From positions 62,001 to 126,000 of the forward strand of contig NZ_JAANOZ010000001.1 in the NCBI RefSeq assembly GCF_011320115.1: a DNA stretch of 64,000 nt, written 5' to 3'. The position numbers were made by a program, and so were the translations under genes. Positions 46,428-55,620 of this stretch are shown one piece after another (position 1 is the first letter of the stretch; every line of letters starts with the position of its first letter). The notes beneath the pieces are model-generated. The model ran no database searches. It saw only the letters and a list, made by a program, of their open reading frames with translations, and was not told the origin of the DNA. Source of the stretch: Croceibacterium segetis (GTDB taxonomy: Bacteria; Pseudomonadota; Alphaproteobacteria; Sphingomonadales; Sphingomonadaceae).

Positions 46428-47102
46428 ATGGAGCCGCTCGAACTGCTCGCCACGGCCACGGCCACGGCGCCGGACGGCGAGGAACTGCGCCTGATGCGCC
46501 GCGGCGGCGATTTCATGATCGTCCTCGACCGCAACGAGCTGATGAACAGCCGCATGAGCGGCTCGGAAGAAGCGCTGGCGACGATGGCCGTCGAGCGCCT
46601 GCCGGGCCGCGAGGCGGCGCGTTTCCTGATCGGCGGCTACGGCATGGGCTTCACGCTGCGCGCGGCGCTGAGCGCGCTCGGCCCGCAGGCGAAGCTGACC
46701 GTGGCCGAACTGGTGCCCGAGATCATCGAGTGGGCACGCGGGCCGATGGCAGGGTTGGCCGCCGGCTGCCTCGACGATCCGCGCGTCCATGTCGTGCTTG
46801 ACGACGTGGCCGAACTGGTCGCTCGCGGGCGCGGGGCTTACGACGCGATCCTGCTCGACGTCGACAACGGCCCCGACGGCTTGGTGCGCGACGCCAACGA
46901 CCGCCTCTACACCCCTGCCGGCCTCGCCGCCGCCAAGGCCGCGCTCAAGCCGGGCGGCGTGCTCGCGGTATGGAGCGCCGCCCCGGACAAGGCGTTCGCC
47001 GCGCGCCTGCGCAGGGCCGGCTTCGAAGTCGACGAAGTCACCGTCCGCGCGAGGAGCAACGGCAAGGGCCCGCGGCACACGATCTGGTTTGCGCGGCGGT
47101 AG
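46428..47102 (+). CDS. Spermidine-synthase-like SAM-dependent protein
   Basis: A 224-residue Rossmann-fold protein of the spermine/spermidine synthase superfamily. The nucleotide loop is FLIGGYGMGFTLRAAL, the acidic end of the second strand is VAELVPEIIEWARG, and the active-site region is YDAILLDVDNGPDGLV. No N-terminal tetramer domain of true spermidine synthase is present, so the substrate is open: aminopropyl transfer or methylation. It follows soxR by three bases and may be co-transcribed with it. Confidence 0.75.
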   Translation: MEPLELLATATATAPDGEELRLMRRGGDFMIVLDRNELMNSRMSGSEEALATMAVERLPGREAARFLIGGYGMGFTLRAALSALGPQAKLTVAELVPEIIEWARGPMAGLAAGCLDDPRVHVVLDDVAELVARGRGAYDAILLDVDNGPDGLVRDANDRLYTPAGLAAAKAALKPGGVLAVWSAAPDKAFAARLRRAGFEVDEVTVRARSNGKGPRHTIWFARR

Positions 47103-47182
47103 CAAAAGCTGGGCCAATGGCGCTATTCGGTGATCGAGCCGATCAAGGATTGCGACTCATGGCTGCGGGAGGCGATCACCGT

Positions 47183-47578
47183 ATGAGACTTACTCTGGCG
47201 AAACTGCCTGTTTCGCTCCTCGCCGCGATCGCCTGCGCTGCGCCGGGGCTGGCCGCCGGCCCGCCCTGGCAGCCGGTGAGAGATTTCGGCGGCGCCACCT
47301 TGCTGAATGAGCGAGACCTGGAGAGCTGGACGATGCGCCGGCTCGATGAGCCGCTGATGCCGGTCCGCGGCCAGACGATTGTCGCCTTCGACATCGACGC
47401 AACGGGCCGGGCAGCCAATTGCCTGGTCGAAAAGTCGAGCGGCAATCGCGCGCTCGACGGGGTGCTGTGCCCTATTCTCGAAAGGCGGGCGAAGTTCTCG
47501 CCGGCTCACTCGGCGGACGGGATGCCCATCGCGGTAAAGGGCCGGCTCAGTATCCAGCTGTGGCCGACAGGCAACTAG
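47183..47578 (+). CDS. Secreted TonB C-terminal-like protein
   Basis: A 131-residue protein with a signal peptide (to about residue 25, GLAAG) and a domain like half of a TonB C-terminus: VRGQTIVAFDIDATGRAANCLVEKSSGNRALD followed by ERRAKFSPA. Such short secreted forms lacking the membrane anchor and Pro linker are frequent in sphingomonads. ATG 47183 has GGGAGG ahead; ATG 47159 upstream would spoil the signal. The two Cys (about 82 and 95) may form a disulfide. Confidence 0.65.
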   Translation: MRLTLAKLPVSLLAAIACAAPGLAAGPPWQPVRDFGGATLLNERDLESWTMRRLDEPLMPVRGQTIVAFDIDATGRAANCLVEKSSGNRALDGVLCPILERRAKFSPAHSADGMPIAVKGRLSIQLWPTGN

Positions 47579-47589
47579 CGCGAGCTGCC

Positions 47590-50500
47590 TTACTCCGCCG
47601 CCAGCAGCTCCTCAGCCCCGCCCAGATCGACGCTGACCAGCCGCGAAACGCCCTTCTCGACCATCGTCACGCCGAACAGGCGGTGCATGCGGCTCATCGT
47701 CACGGCGTTGTGGGTGACGATCAGGTAGCGGGTCTGGGTTTCGGCGACCATCGCGTCGAGCAGGTCGCAGAACCGGTCGATGTTGGCGTCGTCGAGCGGG
47801 GCGTCGACTTCGTCGAGCACGCAGATCGGCGCGGGGTTGGTGAGGAACAGCGCGAAGATCAGCGCGATCGCGGTCAGCGCCTGCTCGCCGCCCGATAGCA
47901 GCGTGAGCGACTGCAGGCGCTTGCCGGGCGGCTGGGCGAAGATTTCGAGGCCGGCTTCGAGTGGGTCGTCGCTGTCGACCAGCGCGAGATGCGCCTGGCC
48001 GCCTTCGAACAGGCGGGTGAACAGGCGGCGGAAATGGCCGTCGACCGCTTCGAAGGCCGCCTTGAGGCGCTCGCGGCCTTCGCGGTTGAGGCTGCCGATC
48101 GAGCCGCGCAACCGGTTGACCGCTTCGGCCAGCTCGGCCTGCTCGGCGACGCTGCTGCCGTGCTCTTCCTCGAGCTTGGCGAGCTCGTCGGCGGCGACGA
48201 GGTTGACCGGGCCGATCCGCTCGCGGCTGGCGAGCAGGCGGTCCATTTCCTCGCTCTCGGCGTGCGAGTCCTGCACCTTGGCGTCGTCGAACCCGTAGCG
48301 TTCGCCGAGCAGCGGCGGCGGGCACTGGAAGCGTTCGCCGGAGATGCGCGCCATTTCCTCGCGGCGCTGTTCCTCGTTCTCGGCGCGCGCGGCGGCGCCG
48401 GCGCGATGCTCGCGGGCCGTCGCCAGCGTTTCGGCGGCTTCGGCCAGGGCAGCTTCGGCGGACTTCATCTGGCCGGCCACTTCGTTTACCGCCGCTTCGG
48501 CCACGGCCAGTTCCTCGCCCAGGCGCGCGCGGGTGGCGTCGCCTTGCTCGATTTCGCGCAACAGGCCCTCGGGTTTGGCGGCGGTGACCGCGCGCTCCTC
48601 GGCGATCTCCTCGAACCGGCGGTCCATGTCGGCGAGGCGGCGGGCGGCGTCGCCGGCGCGCATTTCCCAACCGCGCATGTCGGCGCGCTGGGCCGACGAG
48701 CGCTCGCGCGCCACTGCCAGCGCCTGGTCGTGCGCGGCCAGTTCGGCGAGCGCGGCCTGGAGCCCGGTGCGGGCGGCTTCGTGGCGGGCTTGGGCGGCGC
48801 CCAGGGTGGCGCGGCCGCTCTCGGGATCGGGCAGCGCGGCGCGCTTGTCCTCGGCGGCCTTGATCTCGATTTCGGCCTGCGCGCGCTGCTCGGCGAGGTC
48901 CCTGGCGGCAGCTTCAAGCTGCTCGATCCGCGAGGCCAGGCGTTCGCGCGCCGCCTCGGCCTGGTCGACCGCCCGCAAGGCCTGGCGTTCGGCTTCGGAG
49001 GCTTGCGCCACCTCGCGCTCGGCGGCGACCAGCTCGCGCTGCAGCGCCGACAGCGCTTCGTGCACTTCGGAGTGGACCGCATCCGCGGCCATCGACGCCT
49101 CGCGCAGAGCCGGCAGCTCCTTTTCGAGGTCGGCGAAGCGATTCTCCGCCTCGAGCCGCGCCGCTTCCGCCGCGCCTTCGCCGCGGGCGATGAAGCCGTC
49201 CCAGCGGCGGAGCGCGCCCGAGCGGGTGACCAGCCACTCGCCCGGCTTGAGCGCGCGCCCGTCGTCGCTCTCGGCGACGTGCACCAGTGCCAGCCGCGCG
49301 ACCAGTTCGGGCGGGCAATGCGGCACGTGGTCGGCGAGGCTGTCGGCCACCTTTGCGGGTGCTGCCGATCCGGTCCAGAACCGTCCCTCGCTGCCTTGCT
49401 CGGGCAAGCCCAGCGGCGCCTTGGCATCGCGGCCGAGAACTGCCGCCAGCGCCCGCTCGTAGCCTTTCTCAGCGCTCACCTTGTCGAGCGCTGCGGGCAG
49501 GCCGTGGCGGTTCGCGGCCTGCCTGGCGCGGGCCTCGCGGTCGCGGGCGAGGGCGCCGTATTCGCGCTCGACGCCGGCCAGCTCGGCGCGCGCCGAAGAT
49601 AGCGCGCTGGATGCTTCGTCGCGCTTTTCGGCGAGCGTTTCCTTGCGGGCCTGCATCGATTCGAGGTCGGCGCGCTTGCGGGTCAGCAGGGTGCCGGCAT
49701 CGGCGGCGGCCGCCTTGGCCTGCGCCAGCGCGGCTTCCGGATCGCCCTGCTGCCTCAGCGCGGCGCGCGCCTCCTCCTGCCGCCGGACTTCGCCGGCGAT
49801 CCGCTCGAGCCGCGAGCGCGCCTGCGCCAGCTCGGCTTCGGCGACGCGCCACTCGGCTTCGACGCCGGCGTGGTCGGCGGTCGCCTTGGCCAGAGCCAGC
49901 TCCGCGGCCCGCGCGGCGCGCTCGGCTTCCTCGGTACGCGCGGCGATCTCGGGCCGGCGGGCTTCCTCGGCGGCGAGCGCTTTCTCGCCCGCCTCCAGCT
50001 CGGCCTGCAGCCGCTTGAGCGCCTCGGAGGCATCGCCGGTCAGCCGGTCGGCATCGCCGCGATCGGCTTCGAGCTGGGCCTTTTGCCGGTCGAGATCGGC
50101 GAGGCGCTGTTCGGCGGCTTCGAGCTGGTGGGTCAGCGCGGCCATCCGGTGTCCGTGGGCGCTGGCGTCGTCGCGCCGGTCGGCGAGCTTGTCGCGCGCA
50201 TCGGCGAGCTTCTCCGCCAACGTAGCCTGTGCCTTCTGCGCGGCGTCCGCCAATTGCTTCGCCGCTTCGACCCGTGCCTCGGCAGTCCGCGCCTGCTCGC
50301 GCGCGGCGTCCGCAGCGCTCGCGGCGTCGCGCCAGCGGGCAAACAGCAGCCGCGCCTCGGCGACGCGGATCTGGTCGCTGAGCGCCTTGTACCGCTCGGC
50401 CTGCTTGGCCTGCCGCCGCAGGCTGGCGATCTGCGCGTCGAGCCCGGCCATCAGGTCCTCGAGCCGGGCGAGGTTGGCCTCGGTCTGCTTGAGCTTGCCC

Positions 50501-51015
50501 TCGGCGTCGCGGCGGCGGACATGCAGGCCGGCGATCCCGGCCGCCTCTTCGAGCATCATCCGCCGCTCGGCCGGCTTGGCGGCGATCACCGCGGCGATCT
50601 TGCCCTGGCTGACGAGGGCGGGGCTGTGCGCTCCGGTGGCCGCGTCGGCGAACACCAGCGCCACGTCCTTGGCGCGCACGTCGCGGCCGTTGACGCGGTA
50701 GGCGCTGCCCGCGCCGCGCTCGATCCGGCGGGTGACCTCGATCTCCTCGCCTTCGCCATCGGAGGCGTGCAGCACGACCTCGGCGAAGTCGCGCGGCGGG
50801 CGCTGCGTGGTGCCCGCGAAGATTACATCGTCCATCCCACCCGAGCGCAGCGACTTGGGCGAGTTCTCGCCCATCACCCAGCGGATCGCTTCGAGCAGGT
50901 TGGACTTGCCGCAGCCGTTGGGGCCGACGACCCCGGTCAGCCCCGGCTCGATGCGCAGCTCGGCGGGCTCGACGAAACTCTTGAAGCCCGAGAGGCGGAG
51001 CTTGCGGAAGAGCAT
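47590..51015 (-). CDS. smc: Chromosome segregation protein SMC
   Basis: A 1141-residue condensin ATPase. Walker A is GPNGCGKSNL (residues 31-40), then about 330 residues of coiled coil, a hinge near 500-640 (LGRDAKAPLGLPEQG on), a return coil, the signature LSGGEQALTAIAL, and Walker B ICVLDEVDAPLDD. It works with ScpA and ScpB to organise and part the chromosomes. Lying 25 bases after the DsbA-like lipoprotein gene, it likely ends an operon with the DUF721 and DsbA genes. The coiled coils are Ala/Glu/Arg-rich, so long antisense frames run opposite it. Confidence 0.97.
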   Translation of the reverse strand: MLFRKLRLSGFKSFVEPAELRIEPGLTGVVGPNGCGKSNLLEAIRWVMGENSPKSLRSGGMDDVIFAGTTQRPPRDFAEVVLHASDGEGEEIEVTRRIERGAGSAYRVNGRDVRAKDVALVFADAATGAHSPALVSQGKIAAVIAAKPAERRMMLEEAAGIAGLHVRRRDAEGKLKQTEANLARLEDLMAGLDAQIASLRRQAKQAERYKALSDQIRVAEARLLFARWRDAASAADAAREQARTAEARVEAAKQLADAAQKAQATLAEKLADARDKLADRRDDASAHGHRMAALTHQLEAAEQRLADLDRQKAQLEADRGDADRLTGDASEALKRLQAELEAGEKALAAEEARRPEIAARTEEAERAARAAELALAKATADHAGVEAEWRVAEAELAQARSRLERIAGEVRRQEEARAALRQQGDPEAALAQAKAAAADAGTLLTRKRADLESMQARKETLAEKRDEASSALSSARAELAGVEREYGALARDREARARQAANRHGLPAALDKVSAEKGYERALAAVLGRDAKAPLGLPEQGSEGRFWTGSAAPAKVADSLADHVPHCPPELVARLALVHVAESDDGRALKPGEWLVTRSGALRRWDGFIARGEGAAEAARLEAENRFADLEKELPALREASMAADAVHSEVHEALSALQRELVAAEREVAQASEAERQALRAVDQAEAARERLASRIEQLEAAARDLAEQRAQAEIEIKAAEDKRAALPDPESGRATLGAAQARHEAARTGLQAALAELAAHDQALAVARERSSAQRADMRGWEMRAGDAARRLADMDRRFEEIAEERAVTAAKPEGLLREIEQGDATRARLGEELAVAEAAVNEVAGQMKSAEAALAEAAETLATAREHRAGAAARAENEEQRREEMARISGERFQCPPPLLGERYGFDDAKVQDSHAESEEMDRLLASRERIGPVNLVAADELAKLEEEHGSSVAEQAELAEAVNRLRGSIGSLNREGRERLKAAFEAVDGHFRRLFTRLFEGGQAHLALVDSDDPLEAGLEIFAQPPGKRLQSLTLLSGGEQALTAIALIFALFLTNPAPICVLDEVDAPLDDANIDRFCDLLDAMVAETQTRYLIVTHNAVTMSRMHRLFGVTMVEKGVSRLVSVDLGGAEELLAAE

Positions 51016-51040
51016 GCCTGTCGAGCCCCGCTCCGGCGCC

Positions 51041-51796
51041 TTACCTGGCGCCTGCGTTCTGCAGGATCGGCTCGACCTCTTTCCACTCGGACGCTTCGAG
51101 GGTCGCGCCGTTGAGCATCAGCGTGGGCGTCTGGTTGACGCCCTCGTCGCTCCACTTCTGGCCTTCCTTGGCGACCTTCTCGGCTGCCGAGGTGTCGGCG
51201 AGACAGGCGTGCGCCTGGTCCTTCGAGAGGCCGCGCGCGGCGAACCAGTCGGTCAGCCCGAAGGCGTCGGCCAGCGCGGGAAAGCGCTGCGCGGGCGGCA
51301 GCTGCGAAGCCGCCTGCGCCTGGGCGTTGCCCGCCTCGGCGCGAGTCATGAGCGCCGGCTGATCGGTGTAGATCTGTTCGACCAGCGGGAAATAGGCCGA
51401 TGGATCGACGCAGCGCACCATCACCGTCAGCGGCACGTCGATGATGCCGTGGATCGGGAAGCTGCGGAATTCGTAGCTCACCCGCCCGCTGTTGACGTAC
51501 TTGTCGACCAGCGTCTTCATCCCGTCGTTCGCGAATTTGGCGCAGTGCGGGCACGACAGCGAGCCATACTCGACGAGCTTGAGCGGCGCGTTGGGATTGC
51601 CCATCCGCATGCCGCCTTCGGGCGTGGCCGAGACGACGTCGGACCACATCTGGCCGGCGGGGGCGGGGACCGCCGCGACCGGCTGCCCGGTCGGCGCGGC
51701 GCCGGGCGCGGCGTCGTCCTTCGATCCGCAGGCGGCGAGCGCGAGGGCGAGGGGGGCGGCGAGGGTGGCGAGGGCGAGCGAGCGAAGCACGGTCAT
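51041..51796 (-). CDS. DsbA-like thiol oxidoreductase, lipoprotein
   Basis: A 251-residue protein with lipobox ALAAC (C23), a Pro/Ala linker, and a thioredoxin-fold domain with the active-site C82-PH-C85 in YGSLSCPHC and a late cis-Pro region in NQTPTLMLNG. The CPHC pair is that of DsbA, an oxidant of periplasmic proteins. It is one of two such genes in a row; it differs by lipid anchoring. Upstream gap of 93 bases to the other. Confidence 0.88.
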   Translation of the reverse strand: MTVLRSLALATLAAPLALALAACGSKDDAAPGAAPTGQPVAAVPAPAGQMWSDVVSATPEGGMRMGNPNAPLKLVEYGSLSCPHCAKFANDGMKTLVDKYVNSGRVSYEFRSFPIHGIIDVPLTVMVRCVDPSAYFPLVEQIYTDQPALMTRAEAGNAQAQAASQLPPAQRFPALADAFGLTDWFAARGLSKDQAHACLADTSAAEKVAKEGQKWSDEGVNQTPTLMLNGATLEASEWKEVEPILQNAGAR

Positions 51797-51889
51797 GGTC
51801 AGGTTCCCGTCGATGGGCGGATGGAAAGGCTAGCGGAGCGCGCGCGGCGATCAAACCGCGTTAACCCCGCCGATGTCCGTTTTGCACAG

Positions 51890-52561
51890 TTAGGACGCGA
51901 GCGCCTTCTGCAGCTCGTCCCAGGAGTGCGCGTCGAGCGTCTTGCCGTTGAGGACGAAGCTCGGTGTGCTGTTCACGCCGTATTTGTCGGCAGCGGCGTT
52001 TGCTTCGTCGAACAGCGCCCGGACCTTCTTGGTGTCGTTGAAGCAGGCATCGACTTGCGCCCGCGTATAGCCGCGGGTCTCCATCATGTCGTAGAAGCCG
52101 GCGTCGCCGGCCACCGCGCGCATCCGTTCAGGGATTGTCCCCTCGTACCAGCGTTCCTGCTGCGCCCGGCTGGTCTTCTGCAGCTTGCCGATCCAGGTAT
52201 CCTGCTGGCTGAAAAACATGTCGTGGTTGCCGAAGAACTTCTTCGGATCGCCGCATTCGGCGAGGATCACCGCGGCATAGTCGGCCGGATCGCGGATCAC
52301 GTGGCGGACCTCGACGGAGATCTTGCCCGGCTGCACCAGGGTCAGCTTGATCGGCCCGTCGGCTTCCTTGAAGAAATGGCCGCAATGCGGACAGGTATAG
52401 CTGACGAACTCCATCAGCTTGGTCGGCGCGGCGGGGTTGCCGATGCGGTGCCCGCCGGGAGTGACGGCGGTGGTCGTCAGCCAGTTTCGGCCCTTGGCCG
52501 TGGCGCCGATCACCAGCGGCGCGGCCGCCAGAAGCACCGCGGCGAATACCAGTTTCTTCAT
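51890..52561 (-). CDS. DsbA-like thiol oxidoreductase, periplasmic
   Basis: A 223-residue exported protein (signal peptide to about residue 20) with C57-PH-C60 in VSYTCPHC and the cis-Pro loop NSTPSFVLNG. Similar to the following lipoprotein over the whole catalytic domain (GNP-x-AP-x-KL before the site; R-x-x-V-D-x-C before the loop). Its ATG overlaps the stop of the DUF721 gene as ATGA (52558-52561). Probably introduces disulfides in the periplasm, re-oxidised by a DsbB not seen here. Confidence 0.88.
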   Translation of the reverse strand: MKKLVFAAVLLAAAPLVIGATAKGRNWLTTTAVTPGGHRIGNPAAPTKLMEFVSYTCPHCGHFFKEADGPIKLTLVQPGKISVEVRHVIRDPADYAAVILAECGDPKKFFGNHDMFFSQQDTWIGKLQKTSRAQQERWYEGTIPERMRAVAGDAGFYDMMETRGYTRAQVDACFNDTKKVRALFDEANAAADKYGVNSTPSFVLNGKTLDAHSWDELQKALAS

Positions 52562-53112
52562 CCCTGTTCGTCCTCCTGCCCGTTGCCCAGGCTGCGGGCG
52601 AGCGATTCGAGCACCGTACGCAGCTCCGGATCGCCGATATCCCGCAAGCTGTCGCCGAGTTCCATCGGGATCGGCCTCAGCGACGGCGGCGCCTTGGGGC
52701 GCTCCTCACCACGCGGAGGCTTAACCTCGCCTTGCCGCATCTTCACCCGCGCGACCGCCTTGTAGCCGAAGAAGCGGTTTACCCGCTCCATGATCTCCGG
52801 AATCACGTGCTGGATCAGCGGCGCGTGCGCCGGGAGCACGACCAGCTGGAGGATCCCCTCGCTCTTCTCGCCCGGCGGGAAGCGGATCGATTCGGGCATG
52901 CACACTTGCGCATGGTGCTCGCCGACGATTTCCGGCCAGCGCGTGACGACCGAACTCTGCACGAAGCCGAAGCGGCGGAAGGCGGCACGGCCGATCTGCG
53001 GCATCAGGTCGGCGATCGGCTTGGCCGGCCCGCCGCGCGGGCGTTCCCACGCTTTAGGCTTCTTCGCCTTTGCCGGCTTGGGCTCGTCCCGTTCCATGAT
53101 CGGCGCCGCCAT
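52558..53112 (-). CDS. DUF721/DciA-like protein
   Basis: A 184-residue protein with a basic N-terminus and a DUF721 domain (about 30-125, FGFVQSSVVTRWPEIVGEHHAQVCMPESIRF), the family of DciA, loader of the replicative helicase DnaB. The C-terminal third is polar and low in complexity. A start at ATG 53097 (15 bases in) is as likely. Divergent from mutY over about 14 bases. Its partner DnaB is elsewhere. Confidence 0.82.
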   Translation of the reverse strand: MAAPIMERDEPKPAKAKKPKAWERPRGGPAKPIADLMPQIGRAAFRRFGFVQSSVVTRWPEIVGEHHAQVCMPESIRFPPGEKSEGILQLVVLPAHAPLIQHVIPEIMERVNRFFGYKAVARVKMRQGEVKPPRGEERPKAPPSLRPIPMELGDSLRDIGDPELRTVLESLARSLGNGQEDEQG

Positions 53113-53126
53113 GCCATAGCCACGGC

Positions 53127-54173
53127 GTGACCGCCAGCCGCGCCATCTCCGAAAAGCTCCTCGAATGGTACGACCGCAATGCGCGGGCGCTGCCGTGGCG
53201 CGTGCCGCCCGGCGCCGGCGACATCGGCAGCGCGGCCGATCCCTATCGGGTGTGGCTGTCCGAGGTCATGCTGCAGCAGACGACGACCGCGCACGCCGCG
53301 CCCTATTTCTCGGCGTTCCTCGAACGCTGGCCGACGGTCGAGGCGCTCGCCGCCGCGCCCGAGGCAGACGTCATGGCCGCCTGGGCCGGTCTCGGTTACT
53401 ACTCGCGGGCCCGCAACCTCATCGCCTGCGCCCGCGCCGTGGCTGAAATGGGCGGCTTTCCCGACGACGAGGCGGAATTGCGCAAGCTGCCCGGTCTCGG
53501 CGCCTATACCGCCGCGGCGGTGGCGGCGATCGCCTTCGGCAAGCGCGCGGTGGTGGTCGACGCCAATGTCGAGCGGGTGGTCGCGCGGTTGTTCGCCATC
53601 GGCGAGCCGCTGCCGGGAGGGAAGGCGCCGATCCGCGCGGCCGCCGAGGCGATCACCCCGCACGCGCGTGCCGGCGACTTCGCGCAAGGCATGATGGACC
53701 TCGGCGCGACGATCTGCACCCCGCGCGATCCGAAATGCCTGCTGTGCCCGCTTACCGCCGATTGCACCGGTCGGGCGACCGGCGATCCGGCGCGCTTTCC
53801 GGTCAAGGCCGCCAGGAAAATTCGTCCCACCCGTGTCGGCACGGCCTTCTGGATCGAACGCGACGGCAAGGTCTGGCTCGTCCGACGGCCCGGAAAGGGC
53901 ATGCTCGGCGGCATGCGCGCGCTGCCCGACGACGGCTGGAGCGCCCGCGCCGACGGCTCGGGCGACGCTCCGCTGCCCGGCTCGTGGCGCGCCGGCGGCG
54001 TGGTGCGGCACGGCTTCACGCACTTCGATATCGAGCTGGGACTGGCGATCTATGCCGGCGACAAGTGGCGCGAGCTCAAGGGCGAGGGCGAATGGTGGCC
54101 GCTCGCCGTGCTCGAGGCGGCCGGGCTGCCGACGCTGTTCGCCAAGGCGGCAAGGCTGGCGCTGGCGAGTTAG
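53127..54173 (+). CDS. mutY: A/G-specific adenine glycosylase
   Basis: A 348-residue base-excision enzyme removing A opposite 8-oxoG. The catalytic core has EVMLQQTT, the HhH LPGLGAYTAAAVAAIAFG with the catalytic Asp in VVVDANVERVVARLF, and the [4Fe-4S] ligands C-x6-C-x2-C-x5-C in CTPRDPKCLLCPLTADC. The C-terminal half (230-348) is the MutT-like 8-oxoG recognition domain. The start is GTG 53127; no ATG precedes the conserved region. Confidence 0.96.
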   Translation: MTASRAISEKLLEWYDRNARALPWRVPPGAGDIGSAADPYRVWLSEVMLQQTTTAHAAPYFSAFLERWPTVEALAAAPEADVMAAWAGLGYYSRARNLIACARAVAEMGGFPDDEAELRKLPGLGAYTAAAVAAIAFGKRAVVVDANVERVVARLFAIGEPLPGGKAPIRAAAEAITPHARAGDFAQGMMDLGATICTPRDPKCLLCPLTADCTGRATGDPARFPVKAARKIRPTRVGTAFWIERDGKVWLVRRPGKGMLGGMRALPDDGWSARADGSGDAPLPGSWRAGGVVRHGFTHFDIELGLAIYAGDKWRELKGEGEWWPLAVLEAAGLPTLFAKAARLALAS

Positions 54174-54179
54174 GCTCGT

Positions 54180-54209
54180 AATGTCCGCCTTGGGTGGAAT
54201 GCGGACATT
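54180..54209. repeat. Palindromic intergenic element after mutY
   Basis: A perfect 9-base inverted repeat AATGTCCGC (54180-54188) / GCGGACATT (54201-54209), followed by a CG-rich TTCC..CGTTCGTTCCGC tract. It looks like a dispersed sphingomonad palindrome and could end mutY transcription. The 170 bases to the next start hold no other recognised signal. Confidence 0.55.
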
Positions 54210-54343
54210 CCGCTTCTTGGTCGCACCCTCTGAGAGCGTTCGTTCCGCTTTGGCACCAGCCCGACCGTATACCAACGCACAGCTTAGGAACCGTCACAGG
54301 ACAGCGCCGTTACCGTGTTCCATCAGGAAGTTATGGGCTCATC

Positions 54344-55024
54344 ATGCTGATCGACGAACGAACTGCCCGGATCGGGCGGGAAGAGTTGCACGCCATGATC
54401 GCCGACCCGGGATTTCCCTGCGTCGGCGCCAAGTCGGCACTGGCGCGCGGGACCCTCAAGGAATTGGTATGCCACTCGCTGGTAAGCGGGTGGGACGACG
54501 TGAGGATCCATTCCGAGCTGCTCGAATGGGTGCGGGAATACCGTCGCGATCCGACTGGCCTGCGCAGCCTGGCGGTGGTTTTTGACGGTCCCGAAGGCCT
54601 GTCGGAGGAGAGGTTCGAGACCGCGATGTGGGAGCGCATCCAGTCGCTCGCCGACAAGGACGACTGGCGCGGCCAACACTACGACGAGCGGGTCAGCCCA
54701 GACCCTTCCGATCCCCATTTTTCACTGAGTTTCGGTGGCGAGGCGTTCTTTGTCGTCGGGCTCCATCCTAACGCCTCGCGACCGGCGCGCCGGTTTCCGC
54801 GTCCGACGCTGGTGTTCAACCTCCACGACCAGTTCGAACGTTTGCGCGAGGCAGGCAGCTACGAAAAGATGCGCGAGCGGATTCTCGAGCGCGATGTCGA
54901 GCTTGCTGGCGACGTCAATCCCATGCTGGCGCGCCACGGCGACGCGAGCGAGGCGCGCCAATATAGCGGTCGGCTAGTCGGGTCGGATTGGCTATGCCCC
55001 TTCCGCGATCCGCGGGCGGAGTGA
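54344..55024 (+). CDS. YqcI/YcgG family protein (GntA-like heme enzyme family)
   Basis: A 226-residue soluble protein of the YqcI/YcgG family: a Cys in DPGFPCVGAKSALARG, a central WVREYRRDPTGLRSLAVVF, and the conserved HPNASRPARRFPRPTLVFNLHDQFERLR. One member, GntA, is a heme-dependent N-hydroxylase of an arginine-derived intermediate in guanitoxin synthesis; the family at large is uncharacterised. His/Cys that could bind heme are present. Start ATG 54344, with AGGAAG rather far upstream. Coupled to the next gene by GTGA. Confidence 0.78.
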   Translation: MLIDERTARIGREELHAMIADPGFPCVGAKSALARGTLKELVCHSLVSGWDDVRIHSELLEWVREYRRDPTGLRSLAVVFDGPEGLSEERFETAMWERIQSLADKDDWRGQHYDERVSPDPSDPHFSLSFGGEAFFVVGLHPNASRPARRFPRPTLVFNLHDQFERLREAGSYEKMRERILERDVELAGDVNPMLARHGDASEARQYSGRLVGSDWLCPFRDPRAE

Positions 55025-55620
55025 GCGTCATCGAGATTCCGCCGCGGAGTGGCGCCGCCTTCACGCTGGGCAAGGGTCAGGTGCTGCGGGTGATCGATCC
55101 CGAAGGCCGGCAGGTGTCCGACCTGCTCGCCTACAACGTGGCCGATGTGCGCGAAGCCATCTCGAACGGCCGCACTTTCGACTACGAAGAGACAATTGCG
55201 CTCACCGCGGGCCATCGTTTGTGGTCGAACCGCTCCAATCCCATGCTTTCCATCGTCGAAGACACCGTCGGGCGCCACGACTTCCTGCTCACTCCATGCA
55301 GCGAGGCGACCTTCCGCCATTTCTATCCCGAGCACCCGGTGCACCCCGGCTGCTTCGGCAACCTCGCCGAGGCATTGGCGCCCTATGGGGTCGAGGCGGA
55401 CATGATTCCGTGCGCTTTCAACCTGTTTATGAACGTGCCCGTGACGCCAGACGGCCGGCTACGCGTCGATCCACCCATGAGCAGGCCCGGTGATTACATC
55501 CGCCTGCGCGCGGAAATGGACCTCGTCGTCGGGCTGACCGCTTGCTCGGCGTACGCATCGAACGGCGGCAGTTTCAAACCAATCCATTACCAGCTGGAAG
55601 ACCAAGGGGTTGCATCATGA
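55021..55620 (+). CDS. DUF1989 / urea-carboxylase-associated family protein
   Basis: A 199-residue protein with IEIPPRSGAAFTLGKGQVLRVIDPEGRQVSDLLAYN, then FLLTPCSEATFRHFYPEHPVHPGC, FNLFMNVPVTPDGRLRVDPP and a final ACSAYAS. These are the signature of DUF1989, found beside urea-carboxylase and guanidine-use genes. Start GTG 55021 is chosen because GTGA overlaps the previous stop; ATG 54994 is an alternative. Enzymatic role unknown; Cys/His/Asp residues suggest a metal site. The link with YqcI hints at guanidino- or amino-compound metabolism. Confidence 0.8.
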   Translation: MSVIEIPPRSGAAFTLGKGQVLRVIDPEGRQVSDLLAYNVADVREAISNGRTFDYEETIALTAGHRLWSNRSNPMLSIVEDTVGRHDFLLTPCSEATFRHFYPEHPVHPGCFGNLAEALAPYGVEADMIPCAFNLFMNVPVTPDGRLRVDPPMSRPGDYIRLRAEMDLVVGLTACSAYASNGGSFKPIHYQLEDQGVAS

